42,354 nucleotides of DNA from Microcaldota archaeon (GCA_016212505.1 JACRGB010000027.1:1-42354); one strand, 5' to 3'. Positions 29,427-37,073 are shown, counted from the first letter of the stretch. Translations and numbers: made by a program. Notes: a model not told the origin generated them from the sequence alone.

Positions 29427-31148
29427 CTATTTGTTGGGTTTTAAACTTACTAATCGACCCTCGCTAAAAGTGGAGACTGGTACATTATATGTAACCGTGT
29501 CTAATTCTCCTTCATACGAAAGGTGAAAAACAGTTTCAGAAGAATTAAACCTGGGTGCATACAAGATTTTTGCACCAAAAGAGGAGGATATCATTGCACC
29601 TATCGAGCTTTCAAGTAAACCTGTAGCACAGGCAATTAGAGCAATAGTTGAGTTTGGTGCCATCCATTGTCTTATATTTCTATGCTTAATTTCTTCTTCA
29701 TCGGTTAAATCGAGTTCATATCTTCCATCTAATTTCTCTTCATCAGATAAATTTACAGAGTCAGGTTCAATATGCTTACCACCTAACCTTATAGACTGAG
29801 GAGTACCATGTCCTCCAATTATTAACAGAGATATTTTTTTGCTCTTTCCAGTAGCTTCCACTCTTTCATAGAAATCTTTTTCATTATCCGTTTCAACAAT
29901 CACGACCCTATAAAACTTAGTCAATCCATCCAATGTCAGACCCTCTCTATAGAATGCACCATCAAAATCGCATTTATTAAAAACTATCAATGCAACGGGT
30001 TTATCAGAATTCGAAATGGCATTTTTGTAGGTTTCATCCAACGTATTTTTAGTGTATCTCAAAAAATAAGTAATACCGAAAGCTTGATATAACGTTTTTA
30101 TTTTTTCTTCGCCGAGTATTGTTAATCCCCAGACCAAATTCAATAAAATTTCGCCATCTTGAGAAACACCTAATTGTCTTGCAAATGCTCTGGCTCTAAC
30201 AATTCTCTTAAAAGTAGAAGAAGAATTCGCAAAAAATTCCCTTACCTCTGGATTTCTAAGTAGGTATAATGCATGGATAGCATGGACTCCTGCAATCTTA
30301 GTCATCTCAACAAATGCATCGGTAAACTTCTTAGGATCTTTAATAAATGGATCTAAGATCAGATCGTTTGCAAGAGACTTAAATACGTAACTGGTATGGT
30401 CCTTTGCAACCCTGGCTAGTTGGATAAATTGATCTGGATATTTGACAAACAACCGGGCAATTTTATCACTTGCAAGAACTTCAAAAACATCGTTTTGATT
30501 TTTCCCAACGGATTTTATAATATCTGCAAACTGATCAGCAAACCTCTTAGGATCTTTAATAAAGTACTCTGAAAGTGTATCATTTTTAAAAGCTGGGAAT
30601 ATACTACCTCGGAAATTTTTTGCGGCTTTGAGAATCACAATAAAAGCATCAACTATTTTCTTAGGTTCTTTAACAAAAGAATGAGCTATTTTATCGTTTT
30701 CAAAAGCAATGAGTGTAATGCCTGTACCTGCAGCTTTAACCAGTTCAACAAACCTATACGGATATTTTGTAAATAATTCTGCACTTTTTTCATGAGCCGT
30801 AAAAGATAAAAATATATGCCATGCACGGTCTCCTGCAGCTTTATAAAACTCAACGAAAATGTCAGTTGCTTTTTTAGGGTCTCTAATAAAAAATTCGGCA
30901 AGCTTATCACTTTCAAGAGCTCGAATAACATAACCAGTACTATCTCCGAAGACTTTAGCAATAGTTTGAATAGCTGTTTTTACTGCAGCGATTTTTTGTT
31001 TTATCTTATTTGGTTCTGTAATTTTCAAAATTTGTCTAGCTAATTCTTCCTGACAGTTTGCTCCAATTTCTTTTTGTATTGCACCAATTGACCATATTTT
31101 CGGAGATTTTGTTTCAACTACCAGAGGTTTGAATTGAAATATAAACAT
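29427..31148 (-). CDS. Helical-repeat protein with caspase/CHAT-like protease domain
   Basis: About 573 aa from ATG 31148 (the track adds eight residues). Residues about 80-325 (track numbering) contain six to seven degenerate repeats of 34-38 aa, each like SDKIAxxFIKDPKKFxDxFxxxxKAAG, predicted as a helical solenoid. The C-terminal 190 residues carry LLIIGGHGTPQSIRLGG (His about 455) and TIALIACATGLL (Cys about 515), the His-Gly and Ala-Cys catalytic pattern of clan CD peptidases (caspases, CHAT). No signal peptide, so it acts in the cytoplasm. A sensor-plus-protease design is inferred; the solenoid may bind a partner or trigger. It is a single-gene module between two tRNA-end-like repeats, beside an AAA_14 ATPase and a methyltransferase. 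Confidence 0.75.
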   Translation of the reverse strand: MFIFQFKPLVVETKSPKIWSIGAIQKEIGANCQEELARQILKITEPNKIKQKIAAVKTAIQTIAKVFGDSTGYVIRALESDKLAEFFIRDPKKATDIFVEFYKAAGDRAWHIFLSFTAHEKSAELFTKYPYRFVELVKAAGTGITLIAFENDKIAHSFVKEPKKIVDAFIVILKAAKNFRGSIFPAFKNDTLSEYFIKDPKRFADQFADIIKSVGKNQNDVFEVLASDKIARLFVKYPDQFIQLARVAKDHTSYVFKSLANDLILDPFIKDPKKFTDAFVEMTKIAGVHAIHALYLLRNPEVREFFANSSSTFKRIVRARAFARQLGVSQDGEILLNLVWGLTILGEEKIKTLYQAFGITYFLRYTKNTLDETYKNAISNSDKPVALIVFNKCDFDGAFYREGLTLDGLTKFYRVVIVETDNEKDFYERVEATGKSKKISLLIIGGHGTPQSIRLGGKHIEPDSVNLSDEEKLDGRYELDLTDEEEIKHRNIRQWMAPNSTIALIACATGLLESSIGAMISSSFGAKILYAPRFNSSETVFHLSYEGELDTVTYNVPVSTFSEGRLVSLKPNK

Positions 31149-31177
31149 AATTTCTATCTTTAATCGATACAATTAAA

Positions 31178-31197
31178 TAAATTAACTCCTCGAGTTA
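31178..31197. promoter_or_regulatory. Inverted repeat before the protease gene
   Basis: TTAACTC-CTC-GAGTTAA lies about 35 nt upstream of the protease-gene start, a reasonable place for an operator. Confidence 0.35.
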
Positions 31198-31220
31198 AGA
31201 CCATAGATTCCACATTGAGC

Positions 31221-31243
31221 TTTGCTCCCTGCAATTTATTCTG
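31221..31243 (+). repeat. tRNA-3'-end-like direct repeat, copy 2
   Basis: TTTGCTCCCTGCA followed by ATTTATTCTGA. It is the closest match to the tRNA-Leu end (14 identical bases, 19 of 22 extended) and separates the protease gene from the methyltransferase gene. Confidence 0.55.
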
Positions 31244-31290
31244 ATTGATAGGCATCTAGCTTATTGTACTCGCCATCAGAAATTTTCATA

Positions 31291-31394
31291 TACCAAACCA
31301 ACCAAATGCCTCACAGTAATTGGTTGGGTGATACTACGAGTTGGTTTGGTAGTTCTGAACCAACACATAAGTATGTCCGAGTTAGTTGGTTCAG
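31291..31394. promoter_or_regulatory. Nested inverted repeats upstream of a methyltransferase
   Basis: TACCAAACCAAC (31291) pairs with GTTGGTTTGGTA (31340-31351), with a further CCAACC/GGTTGG inside, and CTGAACCAAC (31355) pairs with GTTGGTTCAG (31385-31394). All are perfect. They could fold as a cruciform or structured leader, or be stacked operator sites for control of the methyltransferase. Confidence 0.55.
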
Positions 31395-31463
31395 TATAGA
31401 TATAAACTTGAAAATGGGGGAAGTTTAGGAGAACCTTTAAATGGCATATTCTTATTAGTAAAC

Positions 31464-32108
31464 ATGAAAGAATTACATCTGGAAAATTCCTGGTTTTTAA
31501 TTTCTAGCAAACTGAAAAAAATTAAATTCAATGGAGATACGGATATTCGGTATACCGAAGAATTTGTTGAAATGTTCATCCGTAAATTTACAAAAAGAGG
31601 GGATAGAATCTTAGATCCTTTTGCTGGTTTTGGTACAACGTTGTTTGTAGGCCAACAATTGGGACGAACAGTTATTGGGATAGAATATGACAAAAGTCAA
31701 TATGAATACATTAACGAGCGGATTAAAGAGCCATGTAAAATCATACATGGTAATTCCCTAAAACTCAGATCGTATAACTTGCCAAAGTTTGACTTTTCCA
31801 TAACTTCTCCTCCCTATATGAGATACTTTGATAAGGAAGATCCATTTACAAATTATACAAAAATTGGGAGTTACTCAAAATATTTGAAAGATATTGGAAG
31901 AATATATAAGCAGATCAAAAAGGTAATGAAAAAAAATGCCATAATCATAATCGAAGTGTCAAATACAATTGGGCAGGGCCGCCCGTTGACTCCTTTAGCT
32001 TGGGACATAGGGAGAGAAATTTCGAAAATATTCTTTTTCGAACAAGAAATAATTTATTGCTCAACAGAAGGCGATCATAGCCACGTTTTAGTATTTAAGA
32101 ACAAATAA
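31464..32108 (+). CDS. DNA methyltransferase (DPFAGFGTT/TSPPY type)
   Basis: 214 aa from ATG 31464; the longer track start runs through the TATA-like TTTAAATGG region and is unlikely. SAM motif DPFAGFGTT (about 46-54) precedes catalytic TSPPYMRYF (about 111-119), the reverse order of the methyltransferase at 18178, so the two are not recent copies. N4-cytosine or N6-adenine specificity. No restriction gene lies beside it. It sits between two tRNA-end-like repeats as a one-gene module. Confidence 0.88.
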   Translation: MKELHLENSWFLISSKLKKIKFNGDTDIRYTEEFVEMFIRKFTKRGDRILDPFAGFGTTLFVGQQLGRTVIGIEYDKSQYEYINERIKEPCKIIHGNSLKLRSYNLPKFDFSITSPPYMRYFDKEDPFTNYTKIGSYSKYLKDIGRIYKQIKKVMKKNAIIIIEVSNTIGQGRPLTPLAWDIGREISKIFFFEQEIIYCSTEGDHSHVLVFKNK

Positions 32109-32165
32109 CTGCAAAGTAATCATTTTCATTAAAGATCAGTGTCCAAGTGCAAGGGGCAGGGTAAG

Positions 32166-32190
32166 TTTGCTCCCTGCATCTAGTTTTTTG
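32166..32190 (+). repeat. tRNA-3'-end-like direct repeat, copy 3
   Basis: TTTGCTCCCTGCA followed by TCTAGTTTTTT. GCAGGG at 32155 can pair with CCCTGC, forming a hairpin with a T-run, so a terminator for the methyltransferase gene is the main alternative. It is the right-most copy seen. Confidence 0.55.
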
Positions 32191-32479
32191 CCAGAATATA
32201 ATAACCAAAAAAACTATCATGAACCAAGGTGCCGCTAATTGTGACATTGCTCCCGGGTGCAGGAAGGGATTCACTAGAAACTTTAATTGAACCAGTTGAA
32301 TCTTCAATAACATATCCTGAGAGTTTTCCGACTTTTAAACTGTTCGTAACAGTGCCGCTCACAGTAATTTCCTTACCTAAGTATTTTTCTGGATCTGAAT
32401 TAATTTCACCAATTTTGGTAGAAAATATTGCGCACCCAAATAAAAGAACGAGCGCTAGAACAGCAGAAATAAATTTCAT
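32180..32479 (-). CDS. Small OB-fold lipoprotein
   Basis: 99 aa from ATG 32479, just after GGAGGCG; the longer track frame overlaps the next small gene. The signal peptide ends in the lipobox LLFGCAIF. The mature part, KYLGKEITVSGTVTNSLKVGKLSGYVIEDSTGSIKVSS, follows the bacterial/archaeal OB-fold pattern (binding small ligands or nucleic acid). Exported and lipid-anchored; ligand unknown. Last gene of a run of small minus-strand genes. Confidence 0.78.
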   Translation of the reverse strand: MKFISAVLALVLLFGCAIFSTKIGEINSDPEKYLGKEITVSGTVTNSLKVGKLSGYVIEDSTGSIKVSSESLPAPGSNVTISGTLVHDSFFGYYILAKN

Positions 32480-32495
32480 AAAGTTCGCCTCCAAT

Positions 32496-32648
32496 TCAGG
32501 ATTTTGTGAAAAATTGTATTTCCTTTTCGTGTTTTTTTGCTTCTGCAAGAGAATCGAATGTCCCAAGGTTCCTTCTCTTGCCTGTTTTGGAATTGATTTT
32601 TCTGGAATAGATGCGGTATTTTCCGTTCGATAATCGGAGTATCACCAT
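32496..32648 (-). CDS. 50-aa conserved-looking basic small protein
   Basis: Too short for the ORF track. It reads MVILRLSNGKYRIYSRKINS, then TGKRRNLGTFDSLAEAKKHEKEIQFF. The beta-hairpin plus helix pattern (GKYRIYSRK, RRNLGTFxSxAEAxKHE) resembles the AP2/Arm-type DNA-binding module found at the N-terminus of integrases, and similar stand-alone proteins are common in archaea. Function unknown. It ends 17 nt before the lipoprotein gene and may be cotranscribed with it. Confidence 0.7.
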   Translation of the reverse strand: MVILRLSNGKYRIYSRKINSKTGKRRNLGTFDSLAEAKKHEKEIQFFTKS

Positions 32649-32661
32649 ATTCACACCAGTT

Positions 32662-32910
32662 TCAGAATCCTAATCCAGTGACATGAAGCATCAGCACCAG
32701 TAAAAGTCCGGTTAAACCTCCTACTGCAACCACTCCAACTGAAAGTAGGTTGATAGGAATTCCGGCACCAAGTAAATTTAAAACCATGAAAATTACGATT
32801 CCAAAAACCGAATTTAGAATAATGTGCATTGGGTTTTTGAGAAATAATACTAGAAGGTAAAGAAGGAATAATGCAACGAGCAAAGCACCAAGTTCTATAA
32901 AAAAAGTCAT
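32662..32910 (-). CDS. BofA-like small membrane protein 1
   Basis: An 82-aa protein with two or three hydrophobic helices and the BofA (PF07441) core FLKNPMHIILNSVFGIVIFMVLNLLGAGIPINLLSVGVVAVGGLTG. BofA inhibits pro-sigma-K processing in Bacillus, but archaeal members must do something else, since sigma factors are absent. It is followed 14 nt upstream by a paralogue. Confidence 0.82.
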   Translation of the reverse strand: MTFFIELGALLVALFLLYLLVLFLKNPMHIILNSVFGIVIFMVLNLLGAGIPINLLSVGVVAVGGLTGLLLVLMLHVTGLGF

Positions 32911-32924
32911 TTGTCATACCTCCT

Positions 32925-33185
32925 TCATACAACAATAAATCCGACTTTTAGCAACCTGAGTAGTATTATGAGAAGAAGGCCAATGATACCTCCTAGTGCA
33001 ACTATGAGCACGGTGATGATATTGATTGGTATACCTAGACCAAATATCGCATTTAGCAAGAACAAAATACCGATAGCAATTAATGAATTAATTAAAATTG
33101 CAAGTGGGTTCTGGATAAACACAAGTAGTAAAAGCAATACTAAAAAAGCCACTAAAACACTGCCCATTTCAACATATGTTGCCAT
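32925..33185 (-). CDS. BofA-like small membrane protein 2
   Basis: An 86-aa paralogue of the neighbour: FIQNPLAILINSLIAIGILFLLNAIFGLGIPINIITVLIVALGGIIG lines up along its full length with IPIN and GG.xG conserved. The pair arose by tandem duplication and may form a hetero-oligomer. It starts 5 nt after the stop of the 54-aa basic protein gene, so all belong to one operon. Confidence 0.82.
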   Translation of the reverse strand: MATYVEMGSVLVAFLVLLLLLVFIQNPLAILINSLIAIGILFLLNAIFGLGIPINIITVLIVALGGIIGLLLIILLRLLKVGFIVV

Positions 33186-33190
33186 TTCTA

Positions 33191-33355
33191 TCAGCTCCGT
33201 TTCTTGAGCTCGCCCTTAGCTCTTCTAGTTTTATTTACAGTTGCTGCAGCTATTCTTTTTGCAACTTTTACAGGCCTGCCCAGATCCAATTCAATTTCTT
33301 TTATGTGCTCATACTGCCTCGTCCTTTTTTTACTTTTTACCCCGCGCGGTGGCAT
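33191..33355 (-). CDS. 54-aa basic small protein
   Basis: Not in the ORF track. The sequence MPPRGVKSKKRTRQYEHIKE, then RPVKVAKRIAAATVNKTRRAKGELKK resembles small bacterial and archaeal proteins with the RxAAxTVNKxRxxxGE motif, of unknown or putative DNA/RNA-related function. Its ATG overlaps the stop of the next upstream gene (TAATG). Confidence 0.72.
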   Translation of the reverse strand: MPPRGVKSKKRTRQYEHIKEIELDLGRPVKVAKRIAAATVNKTRRAKGELKKRS

Positions 33356-33507
33356 TAATTTCTAACCCCCACATCGTATTCCGTAGGGTCCCTATCTGCT
33401 TCAAATGATTCGCGCACATATTGCCCCATAATCTGCAGAACTCCGACTTTTTTCTTATGGGTTTTTTTGTTTCTATGAAAATATTTTTTCTTTAATTTTT
33501 CAAACAT
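33355..33507 (-). CDS. 50-aa small protein
   Basis: Not in the ORF track. It starts MFEKLKKKYFHRNKKTHKKK, very basic, then a hydrophobic-acidic second half (VLQIMGQYVRESFEADRDPTEYDVG). An earlier start at 33516 is possible. No family recognised; it is kept because it is translationally coupled to the 54-aa gene and fills an otherwise empty gap in a tight operon. Confidence 0.55.
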   Translation of the reverse strand: MFEKLKKKYFHRNKKTHKKKVGVLQIMGQYVRESFEADRDPTEYDVGVRN

Positions 33508-33522
33508 AGTAATCATCTCTAA

Positions 33523-33870
33523 TCAGTGGCGGCCCGGCATCGGTTCGCTGGAGCAATTTTTACAATAAATTGAAAGCCCCGAGATGGGCTCATATGCAGT
33601 CTTGAACTTAGATCCACATTTAGAACAAGTTGCTTCATACAAGCCCAGATCTCCGGGTTTTTTGTCCCCACCCCTATATTCCGAATCCTCTTTTATGGAA
33701 CGTCCAACTTCTTCAATGCTTTCTCCTACAGTTCTTCTTACTTTAGGAATTTCTTTTTTCACTTTACCTACGGCCTCATCTACCGCTTCTTCGGTTTTTT
33801 GTGCCAATTGCCTTCCTGCTTTTTTTATTTTTCTTGCGGCTTTTTTCACAGCCCTTTTAGCATCAACCAT
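33523..33870 (-). CDS. Coiled-coil protein with C-terminal zinc ribbon
   Basis: 115 aa from ATG 33870, after GGGGGATGG; the track start lies inside that ribosome site. The N-terminal 60 residues are alternating basic/acidic and helical (VKKAARKIKKAGRQLAQKTEEAVDEAV). The C-terminus has LYEATCSKCGSKFKTAYEP and IYCKNC, a CxxC...CxxC zinc ribbon of the CxxC-x-CxxC type. The same ribbon with near-identical spacing forms nearly all of the 48-aa protein at 36798. Confidence 0.75.
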   Translation of the reverse strand: MVDAKRAVKKAARKIKKAGRQLAQKTEEAVDEAVGKVKKEIPKVRRTVGESIEEVGRSIKEDSEYRGGDKKPGDLGLYEATCSKCGSKFKTAYEPISGLSIYCKNCSSEPMPGRH

Positions 33871-33995
33871 AAACCATCCCCCCATATTTTTGTTGATTTC
33901 TGAAATGAGCGTAGGATTGAGTTTATATTAAAGTTATTATGAAATATTAACAAAAAGAGCAAGATTTATAAGAATTATTTGTCTTTTAATTAATT

Positions 33996-34961
33996 ATGAT
34001 ACCAAAATTAGACACATACGACAAGAAAATATTGTATGAACTTGATGTTAATTCAAGGATTTCTGTGTCCAATTTGGCTAGAAAAGTCAGGCTCCCGAAA
34101 GAAACAGTAAATTACCGCCTCAAAAGGCTTGTAGAAAAAAAATATGTGAGGGATCTTTATGCAATTATCAATGCATCGCATTTTGGATATAGGTATTACA
34201 AGATATCATTCAAATTCCACAGTTTGGATACAGCCTTGGAAAAAGAAATAGTAGAATATCTTAAGAATGAAAAAAGTTGTGCCAATTTGAGAATCACTGA
34301 GGGTGCTTATGATATTGTATTTTTGGGAATACACAAAACCTCAGGAGACCTTAAAGAATTTTTAGAAAATTTCAGCAGGAAATTTGGTATGTATCTTGTG
34401 GATAAAAACATCCAGAAAATTGTTACCAGCTACAAAATTAATCAAAAGATTCTTTACGATGGCAAAACATCGAAGAAGATATTTTACCATGCTGAACCGG
34501 TAGATTATCAGCCTGAGCAGCTGGATTTGAAAATCCTAAAGGCGCTTTCAAAGCAGGCTCGGATAAAACTTATCGACTTGGCACGGAAGCTTGAGGATGA
34601 TCCGCGGGTTTTAAAATATCACATAAAAAAAATGGAAAGTAAAGGAATAATTGTCGGATACGCATCCACGTTGAATTTCAAGTTATTTGGTTTGGAATTT
34701 ATTCAAATAGACATTTCCCTCAAGCATCACGGATTAATCAGTAAGATCATAGATTTTTTTGATGAAACCCGGACCTGTGTTTTTGCATATGAGATACTAG
34801 GAAAGCAGGATCTTAGCTTGGAGCTTTACGTTGAAAATGATGAACAGCTAAGGCGAATAATAGTATTGTTCAAGGAAAATTTCAAAGAGTATTATATTTC
34901 ATATGAGGTTTCCCGAATCTATAGAGAGTACATGTCTAACTGGTCTCCTTTTGAAATGTAA
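33996..34961 (+). CDS. Double Lrp/AsnC-type transcription regulator
   Basis: A 321-aa protein made of two Lrp-like halves. First HTH: LDTYDKKILYELDVNSRISVSNLARKV...ETVNYRLKRLVEKKYV (about 5-52) with its ligand domain to about 160. Second HTH: QLDLKILKALSKQARIKLIDLARKL...RVLKYHIKKMESKGII (about 173-222), then a second ligand domain. Single-chain tandem Lrp regulators are known in small archaea. It is transcribed divergently from the zinc-ribbon operon, so it could control that operon or the downstream DUF4382 gene 115 nt away. Confidence 0.87.
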   Translation: MIPKLDTYDKKILYELDVNSRISVSNLARKVRLPKETVNYRLKRLVEKKYVRDLYAIINASHFGYRYYKISFKFHSLDTALEKEIVEYLKNEKSCANLRITEGAYDIVFLGIHKTSGDLKEFLENFSRKFGMYLVDKNIQKIVTSYKINQKILYDGKTSKKIFYHAEPVDYQPEQLDLKILKALSKQARIKLIDLARKLEDDPRVLKYHIKKMESKGIIVGYASTLNFKLFGLEFIQIDISLKHHGLISKIIDFFDETRTCVFAYEILGKQDLSLELYVENDEQLRRIIVLFKENFKEYYISYEVSRIYREYMSNWSPFEM

Positions 34962-35076
34962 AAATAGTGCCAAAAAACATTAGGAAATGGATAATTTCCG
35001 AAACTTATTTAAAGCGGCTTTGAGCGTTTTTAGCAGGCTTTGTAAAGTGGTTGAAAGAACAAGGGAGGTGGCATTG

Positions 35077-36468
35077 ATGAAAAATTCGATGGCAATTCTG
35101 TTGGTTAGTGTCGTTCTGATTTTGCTTTTAGCAGGGTGCACCGGGCAGGGCGGAAATTATCAAAACCCTTCACCATCACCAAATACTGGCTCGGGAAATG
35201 GGCGAGTTGTTTTTACAGCAGCAGATAAGGCTGCAGATATGGGCGCAATAACAAGCGTAAAAGTAGTTATAGATAATATACAGGTTCATAGTACATCGGA
35301 AAGCTGGATTACTGTTTCATCAACACCAAAGGTAATTGATTTGATGCAACTAAAGGCATCAGGAAATGAGGAGCTTTTAGCAGATACTCAAATACCTAAA
35401 GGCTCATACGATCAGCTTCGATTACAAATATCAAGTGTCGTTGTAACCGATGCCCAGGGAGATCATGAGGCCAAATTGCCTTCTAACGATCTTAAGATAA
35501 TGGGAAATATGGAAGTTAAGGAAAATTCAACTGCAACGGCAAATTTTGATTTTATAGCTAGCGAATCCCTGCATAAGACAGGAAACGGAAAATTCATTAT
35601 GGCGCCTGTTATACAGGTGGAGACAAGAGACAATGCAGACGTTGATGTCGCAAATAATATGGACGTTAAAGTAAATAACGGACAAATTAGGACAAATGCC
35701 AAAGTGGGTATGGATGAAAAAGGTAACGTTGGCGTGGGAATAGGAATACCTGCAGATGCAGATATTTCTATTGATGCAACCGGTACAATAAAAGTAGGAG
35801 GGATACTACAAGGAGCTGGTTCATCCCAGGGAAGAGTAGTTGCAATCATAAAAGATAAATCTGCAAATCTAAATACAATTACGAGCGTCAATATTACTGT
35901 TGATAGCGTAATGGCGCACAACGAAGCAAAGGGATGGGTTAGCCTTTCTTCAACACCTAAAACATATGACCTTATGCAACTTGTTGGAAAGGAAGCGCTT
36001 TTGGCAGACGCACAATTAGATAACGGAACATATGAGCAGATGAGATTGCAGATATCCAAGGTAATCGTGACTGACACAGAAGGAACGCACGAAGCCAAGT
36101 TGCCTTCAGGGGACTTGAAAATCAACGGAGTGGTTGTGGTTAATAGTAACTCGACTTCCACGGCGACATTTGATTTCATACCCTCAGAATCACTGCACGT
36201 AACTGGCAATGGCCAATACATTATGGCGCCGGTTATTGATTTTGAAAGCAGGGAAAATGCAACAGTAAATGTCAGTCAAAACAATGAGATAAATGAAACT
36301 GATCAGGGGAAATTAAGGACAAAAATAAAAGTCGGTATGGATGAAAACGGAACTCTTGGCATAGGCATCGGAATTCCAGCAAATGCCCAAATTTCAATCG
36401 ACAATAACGGGTCGATTAAAATCAATAAAATCCAGGCAAATGCCTCGATTAACGTGAATATCGGATAA
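35077..36468 (+). CDS. Lipoprotein with two DUF4382 domains
   Basis: About 463 aa from ATG 35077, 7 nt after GGGAGGTG; the track begins 30 codons too early. The lipobox is LLLAGCTGQG. A proline/serine linker follows, then two copies of a domain (about 35-235 and 240-440) with matching blocks: ITSVKVVIDNIQVHS / ITSVNITVDSVMAHN, SSTPKVIDLMQL / SSTPKTYDLMQL, and GNGKFIMAPVIQVE / GNGQYIMAPVIDFE. This is DUF4382, a beta-rich extracytoplasmic domain of unknown role. Each copy ends in a VGMDExGxxGIGIGIPA segment, so the duplication covered the whole unit. Confidence 0.87.
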   Translation: MKNSMAILLVSVVLILLLAGCTGQGGNYQNPSPSPNTGSGNGRVVFTAADKAADMGAITSVKVVIDNIQVHSTSESWITVSSTPKVIDLMQLKASGNEELLADTQIPKGSYDQLRLQISSVVVTDAQGDHEAKLPSNDLKIMGNMEVKENSTATANFDFIASESLHKTGNGKFIMAPVIQVETRDNADVDVANNMDVKVNNGQIRTNAKVGMDEKGNVGVGIGIPADADISIDATGTIKVGGILQGAGSSQGRVVAIIKDKSANLNTITSVNITVDSVMAHNEAKGWVSLSSTPKTYDLMQLVGKEALLADAQLDNGTYEQMRLQISKVIVTDTEGTHEAKLPSGDLKINGVVVVNSNSTSTATFDFIPSESLHVTGNGQYIMAPVIDFESRENATVNVSQNNEINETDQGKLRTKIKVGMDENGTLGIGIGIPANAQISIDNNGSIKINKIQANASINVNIG

Positions 36469-36490
36469 CAGTTAATTTTTTATTTTTCTT

Positions 36491-36775
36491 TATAGTCAAA
36501 CCACGAAAGTAATGCAACAGGTTTTGCCGATGCTAACCTCAGCGTGGTTTGCTATTGATGCGCACATGTTCGGAGTGCCGAACATGTCATGATCATAGCT
36601 GATCGTGACTATCTTGAAACCTTTGGTTTCAAGGACATGGCGCAAAATGTCGCTTTTTTGCGACATTTACGCCGCATTTTTTATTGCGGCAGCCATAAAT
36701 TTAGTCAAAAACCGAAAAAGCGTAGGTTTAAAGATAGACTAAAACATAGTAGTATTCGTAGTACGAAGAATCGTA
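36491..36775. ncRNA. Hairpin-dense region, candidate structured RNA
   Basis: No convincing gene; the ORF at 36589 is a shadow. The 285 nt hold at least eight stem-loops in a row: CAAACCACG/CGTGGTTTG with AGGTT/AACCT inside, ACATGTTCGG/CCGAACATGT, GATCA/TGATC, CTTGAAACC/GGTTTCAAG, AAATGTCGC/GCGACATTT inside GGCG/CGCC, GCCGCA/TGCGGC, TTTAGTC/GACTAAA with AAACC/GGTTT inside, and TTCGT/ACGAA. ATAGTCA (36492) and TGACTAT (36606) bracket the first part. I see no tRNA, SRP or RNase P signature. It is an RNA gene or a cluster of inserted hairpin elements. Confidence 0.35.
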
Positions 36776-36797
36776 CTCAATAAAATAAGGTGAATAA

Positions 36798-36944
36798 ATG
36801 GGATATGAAGGTAGCGGCGGAGATCGCACAATGTATGACGCAACTTGTGCAAAATGCGGTCAAGCTTGTCAAGTTCCTTTTAAACCGACTGAAGGCAGAC
36901 CGGTTTATTGCAGGAACTGTTACAAACCAAAACCAAGATACTAG
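36798..36944 (+). CDS. 48-aa zinc-ribbon protein
   Basis: Too short for the ORF track. It reads MGYEGSGGDRTMYDATCAKCG, with CAKCGQACQVPFKPTEGRPVYCRNC forming a four-cysteine zinc ribbon, and ends KPKPRY. AAGGTG sits 5-6 nt before the ATG. The ribbon has the same spacing as that in the 115-aa protein at 33523. Such CxxC proteins are common in small archaea, and role in nucleic-acid or protein binding is assumed only from the fold. Confidence 0.75.
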   Translation: MGYEGSGGDRTMYDATCAKCGQACQVPFKPTEGRPVYCRNCYKPKPRY

Positions 36945-37073
36945 AATTTAGTGAAGTTTTAGAATATCTGTTAATTTTTGTATTTGTTTTTTTGCTAATA
37001 AAATTTGTTTTTTAATTGTATTGGAAAACGTATAATTTCCAAAAGGTACAAATTTTGCGAAATTTATCCTTCG

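Noticed and set aside
32229-32633. 134-aa plus-strand ORF
   Set aside because: Shadow of the OB-fold lipoprotein and the 50-aa basic protein on the minus strand.
36491-36620. Multi-intron tRNA hidden in the hairpin region
   Set aside because: ATAGTCA/TGACTAT could mimic an acceptor stem, but there is no T-loop TTCRA, no D arm and no credible anticodon arm.
36589-36783. 64-aa plus-strand ORF in the hairpin region
   Set aside because: Reads through perfect inverted repeats, has no ribosome site and no plausible protein features; better explained by structured DNA or RNA.
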